In this document: positions 24,965 through 34,219 of the stretch, piece after piece
Numbering within the stretch: position 1 is the stretch's first letter
Layout: each line of letters starts with the position of its first letter
From: Paucibacter aquatile
Lineage (GTDB): Bacteria > Pseudomonadota > Gammaproteobacteria > Burkholderiales > Burkholderiaceae_C
DNA length: 64,000 nucleotides
Assembly: GCF_002885975.1 (NCBI RefSeq)
Contig: NZ_POSP01000003.1
Span: 3,286,001-3,350,000, forward strand
Direction of reading: 5' to 3'
Translations under genes and position numbers: made by a program
The notes under the pieces: generated by a model
The model's database searches: none
The model's input: only the letters and a program-made list of their open reading frames with translations
Told to the model about the DNA's origin: nothing

Positions 24965-27424
24965 ATGCGCTTCAGCCCCGTTCCTCGTCTTTTGCCCCTG
25001 GCCATCGCCCTGGCCCTGGGCAGCTTGAACACCGCCTCGTTCGCACAGGCACCGCAAGCCGCGGCCGCCGGTCCGGCGAGTGCTGAGGGCTATCAGCAGC
25101 CCTCTGCGGCCATGCGCGCCGTTCTCGATGCGCCGGGCCTGCCGGCCCACCAGCTCTCGCCCGATCAGAAAACCCTGGCCGTGGCCCAGCTGCAGCGCCA
25201 CCGCACGATTGCCGATCTGGCCCGCCCCATCCACCGCCTGGCCGGTGGCCGCTACGACGCTGCGGCCGGCGGCCCGCAGATGATCACCGCGATCGAATCG
25301 CTGCAGCTGCGCGACCTGGCCCGGCCCGAAGCGCCGGCGCGCGAGGTGCGCTTGCCGGCTGGTGGTGCTTTCCACCAGCTGCGCTGGTCGCCGGACGGCC
25401 GCCGCTTCCTGCTCAACCGCCGCACCGACAAGGCCATCGAGCTCTGGGTTGGTGATGTCGCCAGCGGCGCGCTCAAGCCGCTGCGCGGCCTGCGCCTGAA
25501 CCCCATGTTCGAGCGCAATGTGGCCTGGCTCAATGCCGACGAGCTGGTGGCCGTGGCCGTGCCCGACCAGCGCGGCCCGGCACCGCAGTTCAGCGTGCCC
25601 AGCGGCCCGTCCATCCAGGAGTCCATGGGCCAGACCTCGCCCGAGTTCACGCGCCAGGACTTGCTCAAGAACCGCCAGGACGAGGCCCTGTTCCAGCACC
25701 AGGCCAGCGCCGTGCTGCGCCGGGTGGACCTGCGCAGCGGCGCCTCGCGCGAGATCGGTGCGCCGGGCCTGATCGCCCAGGTGCAGACCGTGGGCACGCA
25801 GGGCACGCTGTTGGTCGAGCGCCTGGTGCCGCCCTTCAGCTACCAGGTCGGCGCCAATGACTTCGGCCGCGAAGTCGAGCTGCGCGACGCCCAGGGAAAG
25901 CTGTTGCGCAGCCTCGGCGCCGTCAAGATCCGCCAGGGCGTGCCGGTCGAGGGCGTGATCACCGGCCCGCGTGACTACTGGGCCTCGCCCCTGGCCGATG
26001 GCGCCGTCTACTGGGTGGAAGCCCTGGACGGCGGCGACCCGAACACCAAGGTCAGCCACCGCGACCGCCTGATGCGCCTGGATGCGCCCTACCAGGGCGA
26101 GGCGCGCGAAGTGCATCGCACCGCCGGCCGCCTGGTCAACCTGAGCTTTGTCGAGGCCAAGCCTCGTGCCTTGGTGGCCGAGTACGACCGGGACCGCCGC
26201 TGGCTCAGCGTCGACCTGCTGGCGCTGGACGGCAGCGCGCCGCCGCAGCGCCTGCAGGATCGCTCGCAGCGTGACCGCTACAAAGACCCCGGCCAGCCGC
26301 TGACCCGCGTGCTGCCCAACGGCCACAGCGTCGCGCGCCTGGATGCCGAAGACCGCCTGCTGCTGGTCGGCCAAGGCGCCAGCCCGGCCGGTGACCGGCC
26401 TTTCATCGACCGCCTCAGCCTCAAGACCGGCCAGACCGAGCGCCTGTTCCAGTCCGGCCCCACGCACTACGAGCGGCCCATCACCTTGCTGGCCGATGGC
26501 CGCCTGCTGAGCAGCCGCGAGACTTTCAACGAGCCGCCCAATCTGGTGCTGCGCAGCGGTGCCGATTTCGGCCAGATGCAGGCCCTGACCCAGCACCGCG
26601 ACCCGACGCCGCAGCTGCGCGACATCCAGCGCGAGCTGGTCAAGTTCAAGCGCGCCGATGGCGTGGAGCTGAGCTTCTGGCTCTACCTGCCGCCCGATTT
26701 CAAGAAGGGTGAGCCGCGCCCGACCTTCGTCTGGGCCTACCCGCTGGAGTTCACCGACGCCTCCACCGCCGGTCAGGTCAGCGGCTCGGCCACGCGCTTC
26801 AACACCTTCGGCGGCACCAGCCCGCTGATGTTGCTGCTCGACGGCTATGTGGTGATGATGGACGCCACCATGCCCGTGGTCGGCGATCCGAAGACGGTCA
26901 ACGACAGCTTTGTCGAGCAGATCACCGCCAATGCCCAGGCCATCATCGACAAGGCGGTGGAGCTGGGGGTCAGCGAGCGCTCACAGATGGTGGTGGGCGG
27001 CCACAGCTACGGCGCCTTCATGACGGCCAATCTGCTGGCCCACACCGATCTGTTCAAGTCTGGCATTGCGCGCAGCGGCGCTTACAACCGCACGCTCACG
27101 CCCTTCGGTTTCCAGAGCGAGCGCCGCACCTACTGGGAGGCGCAAGACGTCTACCTGCGCCTTTCACCGTTCAATTACGCCAACAAGCTCAAGGAACCCA
27201 TCCTGCTGATCCACGGCGAGAACGACGACAACCCGGGCACTTACCCGATGCAAACCCAGCGCTTGTACCAGGCCCTGGCTGGCACCGGCGGCAATGTTCG
27301 TTATGTGACCCTGCCGCTGGAGTCCCATGGCTATGCGGCACGCGAGTCGCAAGGCCATGTGCTGCGCGAGATGAGCGACTGGATGAAGCGCCAGACCCGC
27401 GATCCGCGGGCCCCCAAGCCCTGA
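24965..27424 (+). CDS. S9-family peptidase, S9D glutamyl-endopeptidase-like, secreted
   Basis: An 819-residue peptidase. Residues 1-28 are a Sec signal peptide (LLPLAIALALGSLNTASFAQA). A long beta-propeller part follows. The catalytic domain near the C-terminus has the nucleophile motif VVGGHSYGAFMTANLLAH (Ser near residue 681), the Asp in LLIHGENDDNPGTYPMQ and the His in LPLESHGYAARES. The GGHSYGAF form and the SGAYNRTLTPFGFQ block after it are typical of the S9D branch related to plant chloroplast glutamyl peptidase. It is probably a periplasmic peptide-degrading enzyme. It is followed convergently by the YecA-like gene. Confidence 0.92.
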   Translation: MRFSPVPRLLPLAIALALGSLNTASFAQAPQAAAAGPASAEGYQQPSAAMRAVLDAPGLPAHQLSPDQKTLAVAQLQRHRTIADLARPIHRLAGGRYDAAAGGPQMITAIESLQLRDLARPEAPAREVRLPAGGAFHQLRWSPDGRRFLLNRRTDKAIELWVGDVASGALKPLRGLRLNPMFERNVAWLNADELVAVAVPDQRGPAPQFSVPSGPSIQESMGQTSPEFTRQDLLKNRQDEALFQHQASAVLRRVDLRSGASREIGAPGLIAQVQTVGTQGTLLVERLVPPFSYQVGANDFGREVELRDAQGKLLRSLGAVKIRQGVPVEGVITGPRDYWASPLADGAVYWVEALDGGDPNTKVSHRDRLMRLDAPYQGEAREVHRTAGRLVNLSFVEAKPRALVAEYDRDRRWLSVDLLALDGSAPPQRLQDRSQRDRYKDPGQPLTRVLPNGHSVARLDAEDRLLLVGQGASPAGDRPFIDRLSLKTGQTERLFQSGPTHYERPITLLADGRLLSSRETFNEPPNLVLRSGADFGQMQALTQHRDPTPQLRDIQRELVKFKRADGVELSFWLYLPPDFKKGEPRPTFVWAYPLEFTDASTAGQVSGSATRFNTFGGTSPLMLLLDGYVVMMDATMPVVGDPKTVNDSFVEQITANAQAIIDKAVELGVSERSQMVVGGHSYGAFMTANLLAHTDLFKSGIARSGAYNRTLTPFGFQSERRTYWEAQDVYLRLSPFNYANKLKEPILLIHGENDDNPGTYPMQTQRLYQALAGTGGNVRYVTLPLESHGYAARESQGHVLREMSDWMKRQTRDPRAPKP

Positions 27425-27434
27425 GTCGGCTTTT

Positions 27435-28274
27435 TCAGTAGCGGCTGCGCGGCGGTGGGCCGCGCCGGGCCGGCGGGCGCTGCGGGGCGGCAGGTTTCGC
27501 TTGCGGCCGGCTGACGTCGGCCAGCATCAGGCAGGCGCTGACCAGGCCCTCGACCGCCTCTTCCAGATCCTTGGGCGGCTCCAGCGACTCGATCTCCTCG
27601 AGCAAGTCGTCGGCGTCCTCGAGGTCGTCCGGGTCCAAGTGCATGAAGAGGGCGGCCAGGGGCTCCAGCAGATCGGCCGCGTCCTCGCGCATCAGCTCGG
27701 GGAACAATTCGGTGGCCAGGGCGAAGCCGGCCACCCAGGGGAAGACCACCTCGGAGGGCTCGGCCTCTTCGTCTTCATCCTCGCCCTGCATCTCGAACAC
27801 CCAGGGATCGAACCACTGGCGGTCGACGATGGCTTGGTTCAGCTGCTGGTAGCGGCGCTTGACCAGGGCCAGCAGCGGCCGGCTGTCGAAGCGTTCGGGC
27901 GGGCTTCGGCCTTCTTCGCTGTCCAGCACATGGCGGGTCCACTGAAAGGCCGGCACGGCCTTGGGCTGCAGCAGCACGCCGACCAGATAACCGTCCAGCA
28001 TGCTGACATCGAGCGGTTCCAGCGGCGCCGGCACCTGGTCGAGCAGCGCTTGCAGCTGATCCAGCTCGGCCTCGCTGAGCGGCTGGATTTGCGGCTTGGC
28101 CAGGGGCGGCTTGGCGGCCGGGGCTGCGTGGCTGCCACGCGGGCCGGGGCGGCTGGCGGCGCCTGGGCTTGATGCGCCGGGGCCCGGCCGGGGGCCCGGA
28201 CCGGAACGGTGGCTGGAGCCCGGGCGCGCAGGGGCGGCGGACGAACGCGGGCGGGACGGCTTGTTTGAACTCAT
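27435..28274 (-). CDS. UPF0149/YecA-family protein with low-complexity N-terminus, no SEC-C
   Basis: A 279-residue protein. Residues 1-70 are a disordered Ser/Pro/Arg/Gly-rich segment. The YecA core follows (DQVPAPLEPLDVSMLDGYLV near residue 83, FPWVAGFALATELFPELM near residue 185), and the acidic region after it is rich in Asp and Glu. The end is a basic Pro/Arg-rich tail (RPPARRGPPPRSRY) where the paralogue at 17710 has its zinc motif. The core aligns closely with that paralogue. The basic ends suggest nucleic-acid or ribosome binding, but that is inference. Start ATG at 28274; an upstream start at 28319 lacks support. Confidence 0.85.
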   Translation of the reverse strand: MSSNKPSRPRSSAAPARPGSSHRSGPGPRPGPGASSPGAASRPGPRGSHAAPAAKPPLAKPQIQPLSEAELDQLQALLDQVPAPLEPLDVSMLDGYLVGVLLQPKAVPAFQWTRHVLDSEEGRSPPERFDSRPLLALVKRRYQQLNQAIVDRQWFDPWVFEMQGEDEDEEAEPSEVVFPWVAGFALATELFPELMREDAADLLEPLAALFMHLDPDDLEDADDLLEEIESLEPPKDLEEAVEGLVSACLMLADVSRPQAKPAAPQRPPARRGPPPRSRY

Positions 28275-28338
28275 GCCGCTATTGTCCGGCCGAACCGGTA
28301 GCCGTGGCGTGCCGTGCAAGTCAAGCCTGAGCGACTCC

Positions 28339-28380
28339 TACCCATTGGGGATACCGCGTCGGGCGTCGGCCCTCTAGAGT
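28339..28380 (+). promoter_or_regulatory. Possible activator-dependent promoter for a small RNA
   Basis: TACCCATTGGGGATA at 28339-28353 is a near-palindrome. TAGAGT at 28375-28380 is a plausible -10 box, and the site would be centred near -41 of a start at about 28387, the usual position of a class II activator. There is no recognisable -35 element. The call depends on the candidate RNA downstream being real. Confidence 0.3.
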
Positions 28381-28386
28381 ACGCGT

Positions 28387-28481
28387 CAAGCGAGTGGCTC
28401 ACGGCCTCTTGCAACCGTCCCAACGACGTCCTTTCGAGGACTTTCAACGCTCACCCGGCTTGCTTGGTGGGCGTTTTTTTT
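28387..28481 (+). ncRNA. Candidate small RNA, about 95 nt
   Basis: The intergenic space upstream of the minus-strand YecA-like gene ends with structures typical of a bacterial sRNA on the plus strand: a perfect hairpin GTCCT-TTCG-AGGAC (about 28428-28441) with a stable UUCG-type tetraloop, a short A/T-rich linker, then a long terminator hairpin with eight Ts. No protein gene on the plus strand lies upstream that would need this terminator. The 5' end is inferred from a -10-like box. The 3' end overlaps the last codons of the LysR gene on the other strand. The family is not recognised. Confidence 0.42.
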
Positions 28482-29451
28482 GACCGGTCCCGTTGGGCGC
28501 AGCGGCAAAGCCACCCGCCAGCGCCTCGCGCAAAGCCGCCACCAGCAGCTGCACCGGCCGCGACGTGGCGCTGCTCCAGGGTCGCAGGGCGTAGATGGCG
28601 TCACCGAAGAAGCCGACCGGCCGCCAATCCGGCAGCAGCTCGACCAGCTCACCACGGGCCAGGGCCTCGGCAGCGCTGAAATCAGGCAGCAGGGCCAGGC
28701 CCAGGCCGCTCAGCGCCGCCTCGCGCAGGATCTCGCTGTTGCCGGCGCGCAGCGGGCCTTGCACCTGCACCTTCACGCGTTCCACCTCGGCGCCGTCGTC
28801 CTGCCGCTCGAACAGCCACTGCGCCGGCCCGGGGCGCAAGTAAGCCAGGCAGGCGTGTTCCGCCAGATCCTCGGGGCTTTGCGGCGCCGGGTGTTGGCGC
28901 AGATAGGCCGGGCTGGCGAGCAGCAGGGCGCGGCTGTCGCAGAGCTTGACGGCGACGTGGCTGTCGGGCGGCGCGCTGCAGTGGCGCACGGCCAGGTCGA
29001 AGCCTTCCTGGGCCAGAGAGACCAGGCGGTCGGACAGATCGAGCTCGATCTGGATTTCGGGGTAGGCCTGGCAAAAACGGTTCAAGAGCGGCGCCAGATG
29101 CTGCCGCCCCAGGGCCACCGGTGCGCTCAGGCGCAGGCGGCCGCGCGGCTGGCCGACGGCGTCGCGGCTGGCGCCCAGGGCGGCCGTGATCTGGGCCAGC
29201 GGCGCGGCGGTTTCGGCCACCAGGCGCTGGCCGGCCTCGCTCAGGCGCACCGAGCGTGTGGTGCGTGCCACCAGGCTCTGGCCCAGCTGGCGCTCCAGAT
29301 CGGCGATGCGCTGGCTGACCGCGGCCTTGGACAGGCCCAGGCGCTGCGCTGCCTTGGTGAAGCTGCCCAGCTGGGCGATCACGCTGAGGGCGTGGAGCTG
29401 GCCCCAGAGCTGATCGGGGCGGGCCTCGGTGGGTGGCGGTGTGGTGCTCAT
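28444..29451 (-). CDS. LysR-family transcriptional regulator, probable mmsA regulator
   Basis: A 335-residue regulator with an 18-residue N-terminal extension before the helix-turn-helix (HALSVIAQLGSFTKAAQRLG, LSKAAVSQRIADLERQLGQS). The effector domain contains REAALSGLGLALLPDFSAAE near residue 255, the segment that the LysR protein at 6361 has lost. A basic tail (GTGQKKRPPSKPGER) may be a by-product of the terminator hairpin that shares this DNA. It is divergent from mmsA, and a perfect palindrome touches its start codon, which suggests autorepression and mmsA control. The ATG at 29451 is the first in frame. Confidence 0.92.
   Translation of the reverse strand: MSTTPPPTEARPDQLWGQLHALSVIAQLGSFTKAAQRLGLSKAAVSQRIADLERQLGQSLVARTTRSVRLSEAGQRLVAETAAPLAQITAALGASRDAVGQPRGRLRLSAPVALGRQHLAPLLNRFCQAYPEIQIELDLSDRLVSLAQEGFDLAVRHCSAPPDSHVAVKLCDSRALLLASPAYLRQHPAPQSPEDLAEHACLAYLRPGPAQWLFERQDDGAEVERVKVQVQGPLRAGNSEILREAALSGLGLALLPDFSAAEALARGELVELLPDWRPVGFFGDAIYALRPWSSATSRPVQLLVAALREALAGGFAAAPNGTGQKKRPPSKPGER
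28446..28481 (+). terminator. Rho-independent terminator with T8 tract
   Basis: AACGCTCACC at 28446-28455 pairs with GGTGGGCGTT at 28466-28475 (one G-U) around a 10-nt loop, followed by an eight-T run ending at 28481. It acts on plus-strand transcripts. It overlaps the 3' coding end of the minus-strand LysR gene. Confidence 0.75.
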
Positions 29452-29476
29452 GATTGTTCACTTTACCGAACAATCA
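29451..29476. promoter_or_regulatory. Perfect palindrome, LysR recognition site for mmsA and autoregulation
   Basis: TGATTGTTC at 29451-29459 and GAACAATCA at 29468-29476 form a perfect 9-bp inverted repeat with an 8-nt spacer. Its centre (29463.5) lies about 64 bp upstream of the predicted mmsA transcription start, matching the -65 recognition site of LysR-type activators, and it overlaps the first base of the regulator's start codon. Confidence 0.68.
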
Positions 29477-29492
29477 AGTTGCCGAATCTGGA

Positions 29493-29521
29493 TTGGCAGC
29501 CGGGTCCGCTCTGCCTAGACT
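29493..29521 (+). promoter_or_regulatory. Predicted sigma-70 promoter of mmsA
   Basis: TTGGCA (29493-29498, 5 of 6 consensus bases) and TAGACT (29516-29521, 4 of 6) are separated by exactly 17 nt. The start would be near 29528, leaving a leader of about 19 nt before the ATG at 29547. Confidence 0.55.
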
Positions 29522-29546
29522 GAGCCATCCCCTGGAGAGCCCCGCC

Positions 29547-31073
<1,527 letters not shown>

Positions 31074-31149
31074 TCGGCGGAGCCCCTGGCCATGCCGGGC
31101 GCGGCCCGAGCTGGGCGAAGATGGAGGACCTTTGCCCTCTTCTCACACC

Positions 31150-31644
31150 ATGGAACTCTTTCCGGCTGATGCCTACCAGGCCGCCCTGGCGACGCGTTTC
31201 GATGCCGTAGCCGCCCCGCTGCGCGCCTGGGTGCCCGAGGGGCGGCTGGAGCACATCGGTTCCTCGGCCGTGCCCGGCGCCGTGTCCAAGGGCGATCTCG
31301 ACCTCTGCCTGATCGTGCCGGCCGCCGCCCATGCCGACACCGTGGCCTGCTTGCAGGCCCAGGGCTATGTCGAGCAGCAGGACACCTTGCGCACGCCTGA
31401 GCTGTGCATGCTGATTGCACCCGCCGCCTTGCCCGAGCATGCGGTGCAGGTGGTGGCCGCGGGCTCGGAGTTCGAGGACTTCCTGCAGTTCCGCGACGCC
31501 TTGCTGGCAGATCCCGAGCTGGTGCAGCAATACAACGCCATCAAGCAGGCCCATGCCAGCTCGGGCGAGGCGGCCTACCGTGCGGCCAAGAGCGATTTCA
31601 TCGCCCGCGTGCTGCAAGGCCAAGCCACCCCACCGCTCGCCTGA
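31150..31644 (+). CDS. GrpB-family protein
   Basis: A 164-residue GrpB/DUF-type nucleotidyltransferase-fold protein. The conserved HIGSSAVPGAVSKGDLDLCL (residues about 37-56) has the Gly-Ser and Asp-x-Asp pattern of the family, and the C-terminal DALLADPELVQQYNAIKQAH and YRAAKSDFIARVL segments are also typical. The biochemical function is unknown; the fold suggests nucleotidyl transfer. I prefer the ATG at 31150 to a TTG 18 bp upstream. It lies 76 bp after mmsA and could be cotranscribed. Confidence 0.88.
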   Translation: MELFPADAYQAALATRFDAVAAPLRAWVPEGRLEHIGSSAVPGAVSKGDLDLCLIVPAAAHADTVACLQAQGYVEQQDTLRTPELCMLIAPAALPEHAVQVVAAGSEFEDFLQFRDALLADPELVQQYNAIKQAHASSGEAAYRAAKSDFIARVLQGQATPPLA

Positions 31645-31702
31645 GGGGGCGCAGGCGCGCCCAGATCGGCTACGCTTGCGCCTCCATTGATTTGAGACGC
31701 CC

Positions 31703-33376
31703 ATGCAAGCAGTACTGCACAGCGACGAGGATGCGGCCGCGGCGGCGGTTGGTGGCGAGACCCTGGCGGATTGGCTGGCGGTGGCGCGCGCACAGGCTCA
31801 GGCCGACTTGGGCCTTGGTTTTGCCGCCGCCACGCGAGCCTGGGAGGTGGCCAGCAGCCAGGGCCAGTTCAGCGAATACCTGGAAGCCGGGCGCTGGCGC
31901 TGCTTCTACATGTACCGCCGGGGCGAGATGGCCGGCATGCTGGCGGCGGCCCAGCAGCTGATGCCCGCCTTTCGCGAGCAGGGCAGCAGTGCCTCCCTGT
32001 GCGAGCTGCTGCGCTGGATGGCGTTTGCCGCCGCCGAGATGGGCGACTTCGAATCGGCCCTGGCCCATGTCAACGAAACCCTGGCGCGCGCCCGCGAGCT
32101 GGCCGAGCCCAAGCTGGTGGCGCTGGCGCTCAATGCCGTGGGTGCCGTGCTGGAGCGCATGGGCGACCCCTGGCAGGCCGAGCGCCTGATGAACGAGGCG
32201 GCCGCTCTGGTGGCCGAGCAGGCCGGTCCGACCGAGCGCCTGATCGCCCATAACAATCTGGCCACCGTGGGCCTGAGCCACTACAAGCTGCTGCGCCACA
32301 GCCAGTCGCCTGAGCAGCGCCGCGAAGGCCAGGATGCACTCTCGCGCGCCTTGCAGCACACCTTGGCGGCGCGGCCCCATGGCCTGGCGGTGGGGGAGTG
32401 TTTTGTGCTGGCCATCAGCGACAGCAACCGCGGCGAGATCCTGCTCCATCTCGGCCGACTGGACGAAGCCGAGGCCGTGCTGCACGAGGCCTTGGCCGAC
32501 ATCGATGCCCATGGCTATCTGGGCCTGGGATGGCGGGCGCGTTGCTCTCTGGCCGAGCTGCAGCTGGCGCGTGGCGATGCGGCAGGCGCCGCCCAGGCCC
32601 TGGCGGCCGTGCTGGCCGAATCCGCCGGGCGGGCGCAGAGCGAGCTGCTGATGCGTTTGCACCATGCTGCCTACCGTGCCATGCAAGCCTTGGGCGACGC
32701 CGCCCAGGCCTTGCACCACCTGGAGCAACACCTGGCCGTGGCGCGCAGCCGCGCTGTGGCCCAGCTGGCGGCCCAGGCGCGTTTCTTTGTCACCCGGGTC
32801 GAGGCGGAGCGCTCGCTGGAAGAGCGGCGCCCCCCTCCGGCCAGCGGACGCGAGGCCGCGCTCGGCAGCGAAGTGGCCGAGCCGCCGGACGCGTCCTGGC
32901 GCGACCCGCTGACCGGCCTGGGCAACCGCGAATGCATGGCGGCGCGCATGCCGGCCCTGGTGCGCGCCGCCGAGCTGACGGCCGCGCCCCTGACCCTGGC
33001 CTTGATCGATGTCGATCGCTTCACCGCCCTGACCCGCCAGCATGGCCTGGACGTGGGCAACCAGGTGCTGCAGGTGCTGGCCCAGATGCTGCGCGACAAC
33101 ACCCGGGCGCGCGACCTGCTGCTGCGCCTGGCCGATGACCAGATCCTGGTCGCCCTGCCCGACACGGTGGCCGATCGGGCGGTCGAGGTCTGCGAACGCC
33201 TGCGCAGCGCCGTCGAGCTCTACCCCTGGTCGCAGCTGGCCGAGGGCCTGGATGTCACCCTGAGCATCGGCCTGGCCAATGCGCCGCCCTACGCCACCGA
33301 TCTGTTGGTCGCGCGCGCCGAGAGCGCGATGTACCGCGCCAAACACCTGGGCCGCAACCGCGTGGCCTTGGCCTGA
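31703..33376 (+). CDS. TPR-like protein with degenerate GGDEF domain
   Basis: A 557-residue cytoplasmic protein. Residues about 20-370 are helical repeats of TPR type (FAAAEMGDFESALAHVNETL, GRLDEAEAVLHEALADIDAH). The C-terminal 165 residues form a GGDEF-like domain: DPLTGLGNRECMAARMPALV, then ALIDVDRFTALTRQHGLDVG. The signature itself, however, reads RLADDQILVALP where GGDEF/GGEEF should be, so guanylate cyclase activity is very unlikely. It may be a c-di-GMP or GTP sensor, or a protein scaffold. Compare the two intact GGEEF genes at 36451 and 37623. Confidence 0.88.
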   Translation: MQAVLHSDEDAAAAAVGGETLADWLAVARAQAQADLGLGFAAATRAWEVASSQGQFSEYLEAGRWRCFYMYRRGEMAGMLAAAQQLMPAFREQGSSASLCELLRWMAFAAAEMGDFESALAHVNETLARARELAEPKLVALALNAVGAVLERMGDPWQAERLMNEAAALVAEQAGPTERLIAHNNLATVGLSHYKLLRHSQSPEQRREGQDALSRALQHTLAARPHGLAVGECFVLAISDSNRGEILLHLGRLDEAEAVLHEALADIDAHGYLGLGWRARCSLAELQLARGDAAGAAQALAAVLAESAGRAQSELLMRLHHAAYRAMQALGDAAQALHHLEQHLAVARSRAVAQLAAQARFFVTRVEAERSLEERRPPPASGREAALGSEVAEPPDASWRDPLTGLGNRECMAARMPALVRAAELTAAPLTLALIDVDRFTALTRQHGLDVGNQVLQVLAQMLRDNTRARDLLLRLADDQILVALPDTVADRAVEVCERLRSAVELYPWSQLAEGLDVTLSIGLANAPPYATDLLVARAESAMYRAKHLGRNRVALA

Positions 33377-33381
33377 GGGAC

Positions 33382-33403
33382 GGCGCGCGGCACGGGCCGC
33401 GCC
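33382..33403. terminator. GC-rich stem-loop between convergent genes
   Basis: GGCGCGCGGC and GCCGCGCC around an ACGG loop form an eight-pair stem with a 2-nt bulge between the ends of the TPR/GGDEF gene and the PEP-CTERM gene. There is no T-tract, so termination is a guess from position. Confidence 0.3.
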
Positions 33404-33418
33404 TGAGCCCGGTCGGTC

Positions 33419-34186
33419 TCAGTGTCGGCGGCTGCGACGACCTTGCAGGCCCAGGATCGCCATCAGGCCGGCGCCCAGCAGGGCCCAGCTCTGCGGTTCG
33501 GGCACGCTGGACACCAGCTGCACGCTGAGCAGGGGGCGCAGGCTGGCGTTGCTGGCTTCGCTGCTGTGGAAGTCGATGCCGTTGCTGCCGGCGGCATATG
33601 GCTGCAGCAACCAGCCATGGTTCGCCACCGTGCCGGCCTGCATGGCTTGCAGCGAAGCGGTGACGTCGATGCTCAACAGGCCGGTGCCGATATTGGCATT
33701 GCTGTTGTTGGCGCCCACGGTGGCCAGGCTGCTGGTGCCGGCTTCAACACCGTTGGTCTGAATGCCGGCGCCGACCAGGTTCCAGCTCACGGTGGATTGG
33801 TTCCAATCGCGCAGCAGCTGGTGCACGGTGAAGCCGCTGCCGGCGTCGAAGACCTGCAGCTGAAGGGTGGCCGAGACGATGGTGTCGCCGCCGCGGATCT
33901 GGCCGGCAGCCGTGCCGAACAGCTGCTCGAAACGGATGAGACCTTGGTTGGGCTTGGCGCCCGGGCTGCCGTCGTCGCCGTCGATGCTGAGGTGATCGAG
34001 GCTGCCGTAGTTGACGCCGCGGCTGTCGCCACCGCTGGTTTCATTGCTGCGGATGTGGGCGTCTTGCGTGCCGGTGTAGCCGTTCACGCCTTGCTGGAAC
34101 TTCAGCGTGACGGGCGCGTCGGCCGCCAGGGTCTGGCCCCATGGGGCCAGCAAGAGGGCGGTGGTGAGTGCGAGGGTGGTTTTCAT
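33419..34186 (-). CDS. PEP-CTERM protein with DNRLRE-like domain
   Basis: A 255-residue exported protein. A Sec signal peptide (LALTTALLLAPWGQTLAADA) is followed by a beta-rich domain with the features of DNRLRE-type extracellular domains (DAHIRSNETSGGDSRGVNYG, IRFEQLFGT, VSATLQLQVFDAGSGFTVHQ, LLRDWNQSTVSWN). The end is a PEP-CTERM sorting signal: VPEPQSWALLGAGLMAILGL then GRRSRRH. It should be processed by an exosortase, which is not in this window. It is the last gene of a three-gene minus-strand run (PhoX-type, PEP-CTERM, this gene), 33 bp after the previous stop. Confidence 0.88.
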   Translation of the reverse strand: MKTTLALTTALLLAPWGQTLAADAPVTLKFQQGVNGYTGTQDAHIRSNETSGGDSRGVNYGSLDHLSIDGDDGSPGAKPNQGLIRFEQLFGTAAGQIRGGDTIVSATLQLQVFDAGSGFTVHQLLRDWNQSTVSWNLVGAGIQTNGVEAGTSSLATVGANNSNANIGTGLLSIDVTASLQAMQAGTVANHGWLLQPYAAGSNGIDFHSSEASNASLRPLLSVQLVSSVPEPQSWALLGAGLMAILGLQGRRSRRH

Positions 34187-34219
34187 GACGGTGCGTTCGG
34201 TGGGTTCTGGAACTCGGGA

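Noticed and set aside
24944..26596. An open frame of 550 codons antisense to the S9D peptidase gene
   Set aside because: Composition dominated by Gln, Gly, Ala and His with no domain; the peptidase on the other strand has a signal peptide and full catalytic triad.
31670..33346. An open frame of 558 codons antisense to the TPR/GGDEF gene
   Set aside because: Low-complexity translation and no ribosome-binding site; it is a shadow of the real gene.
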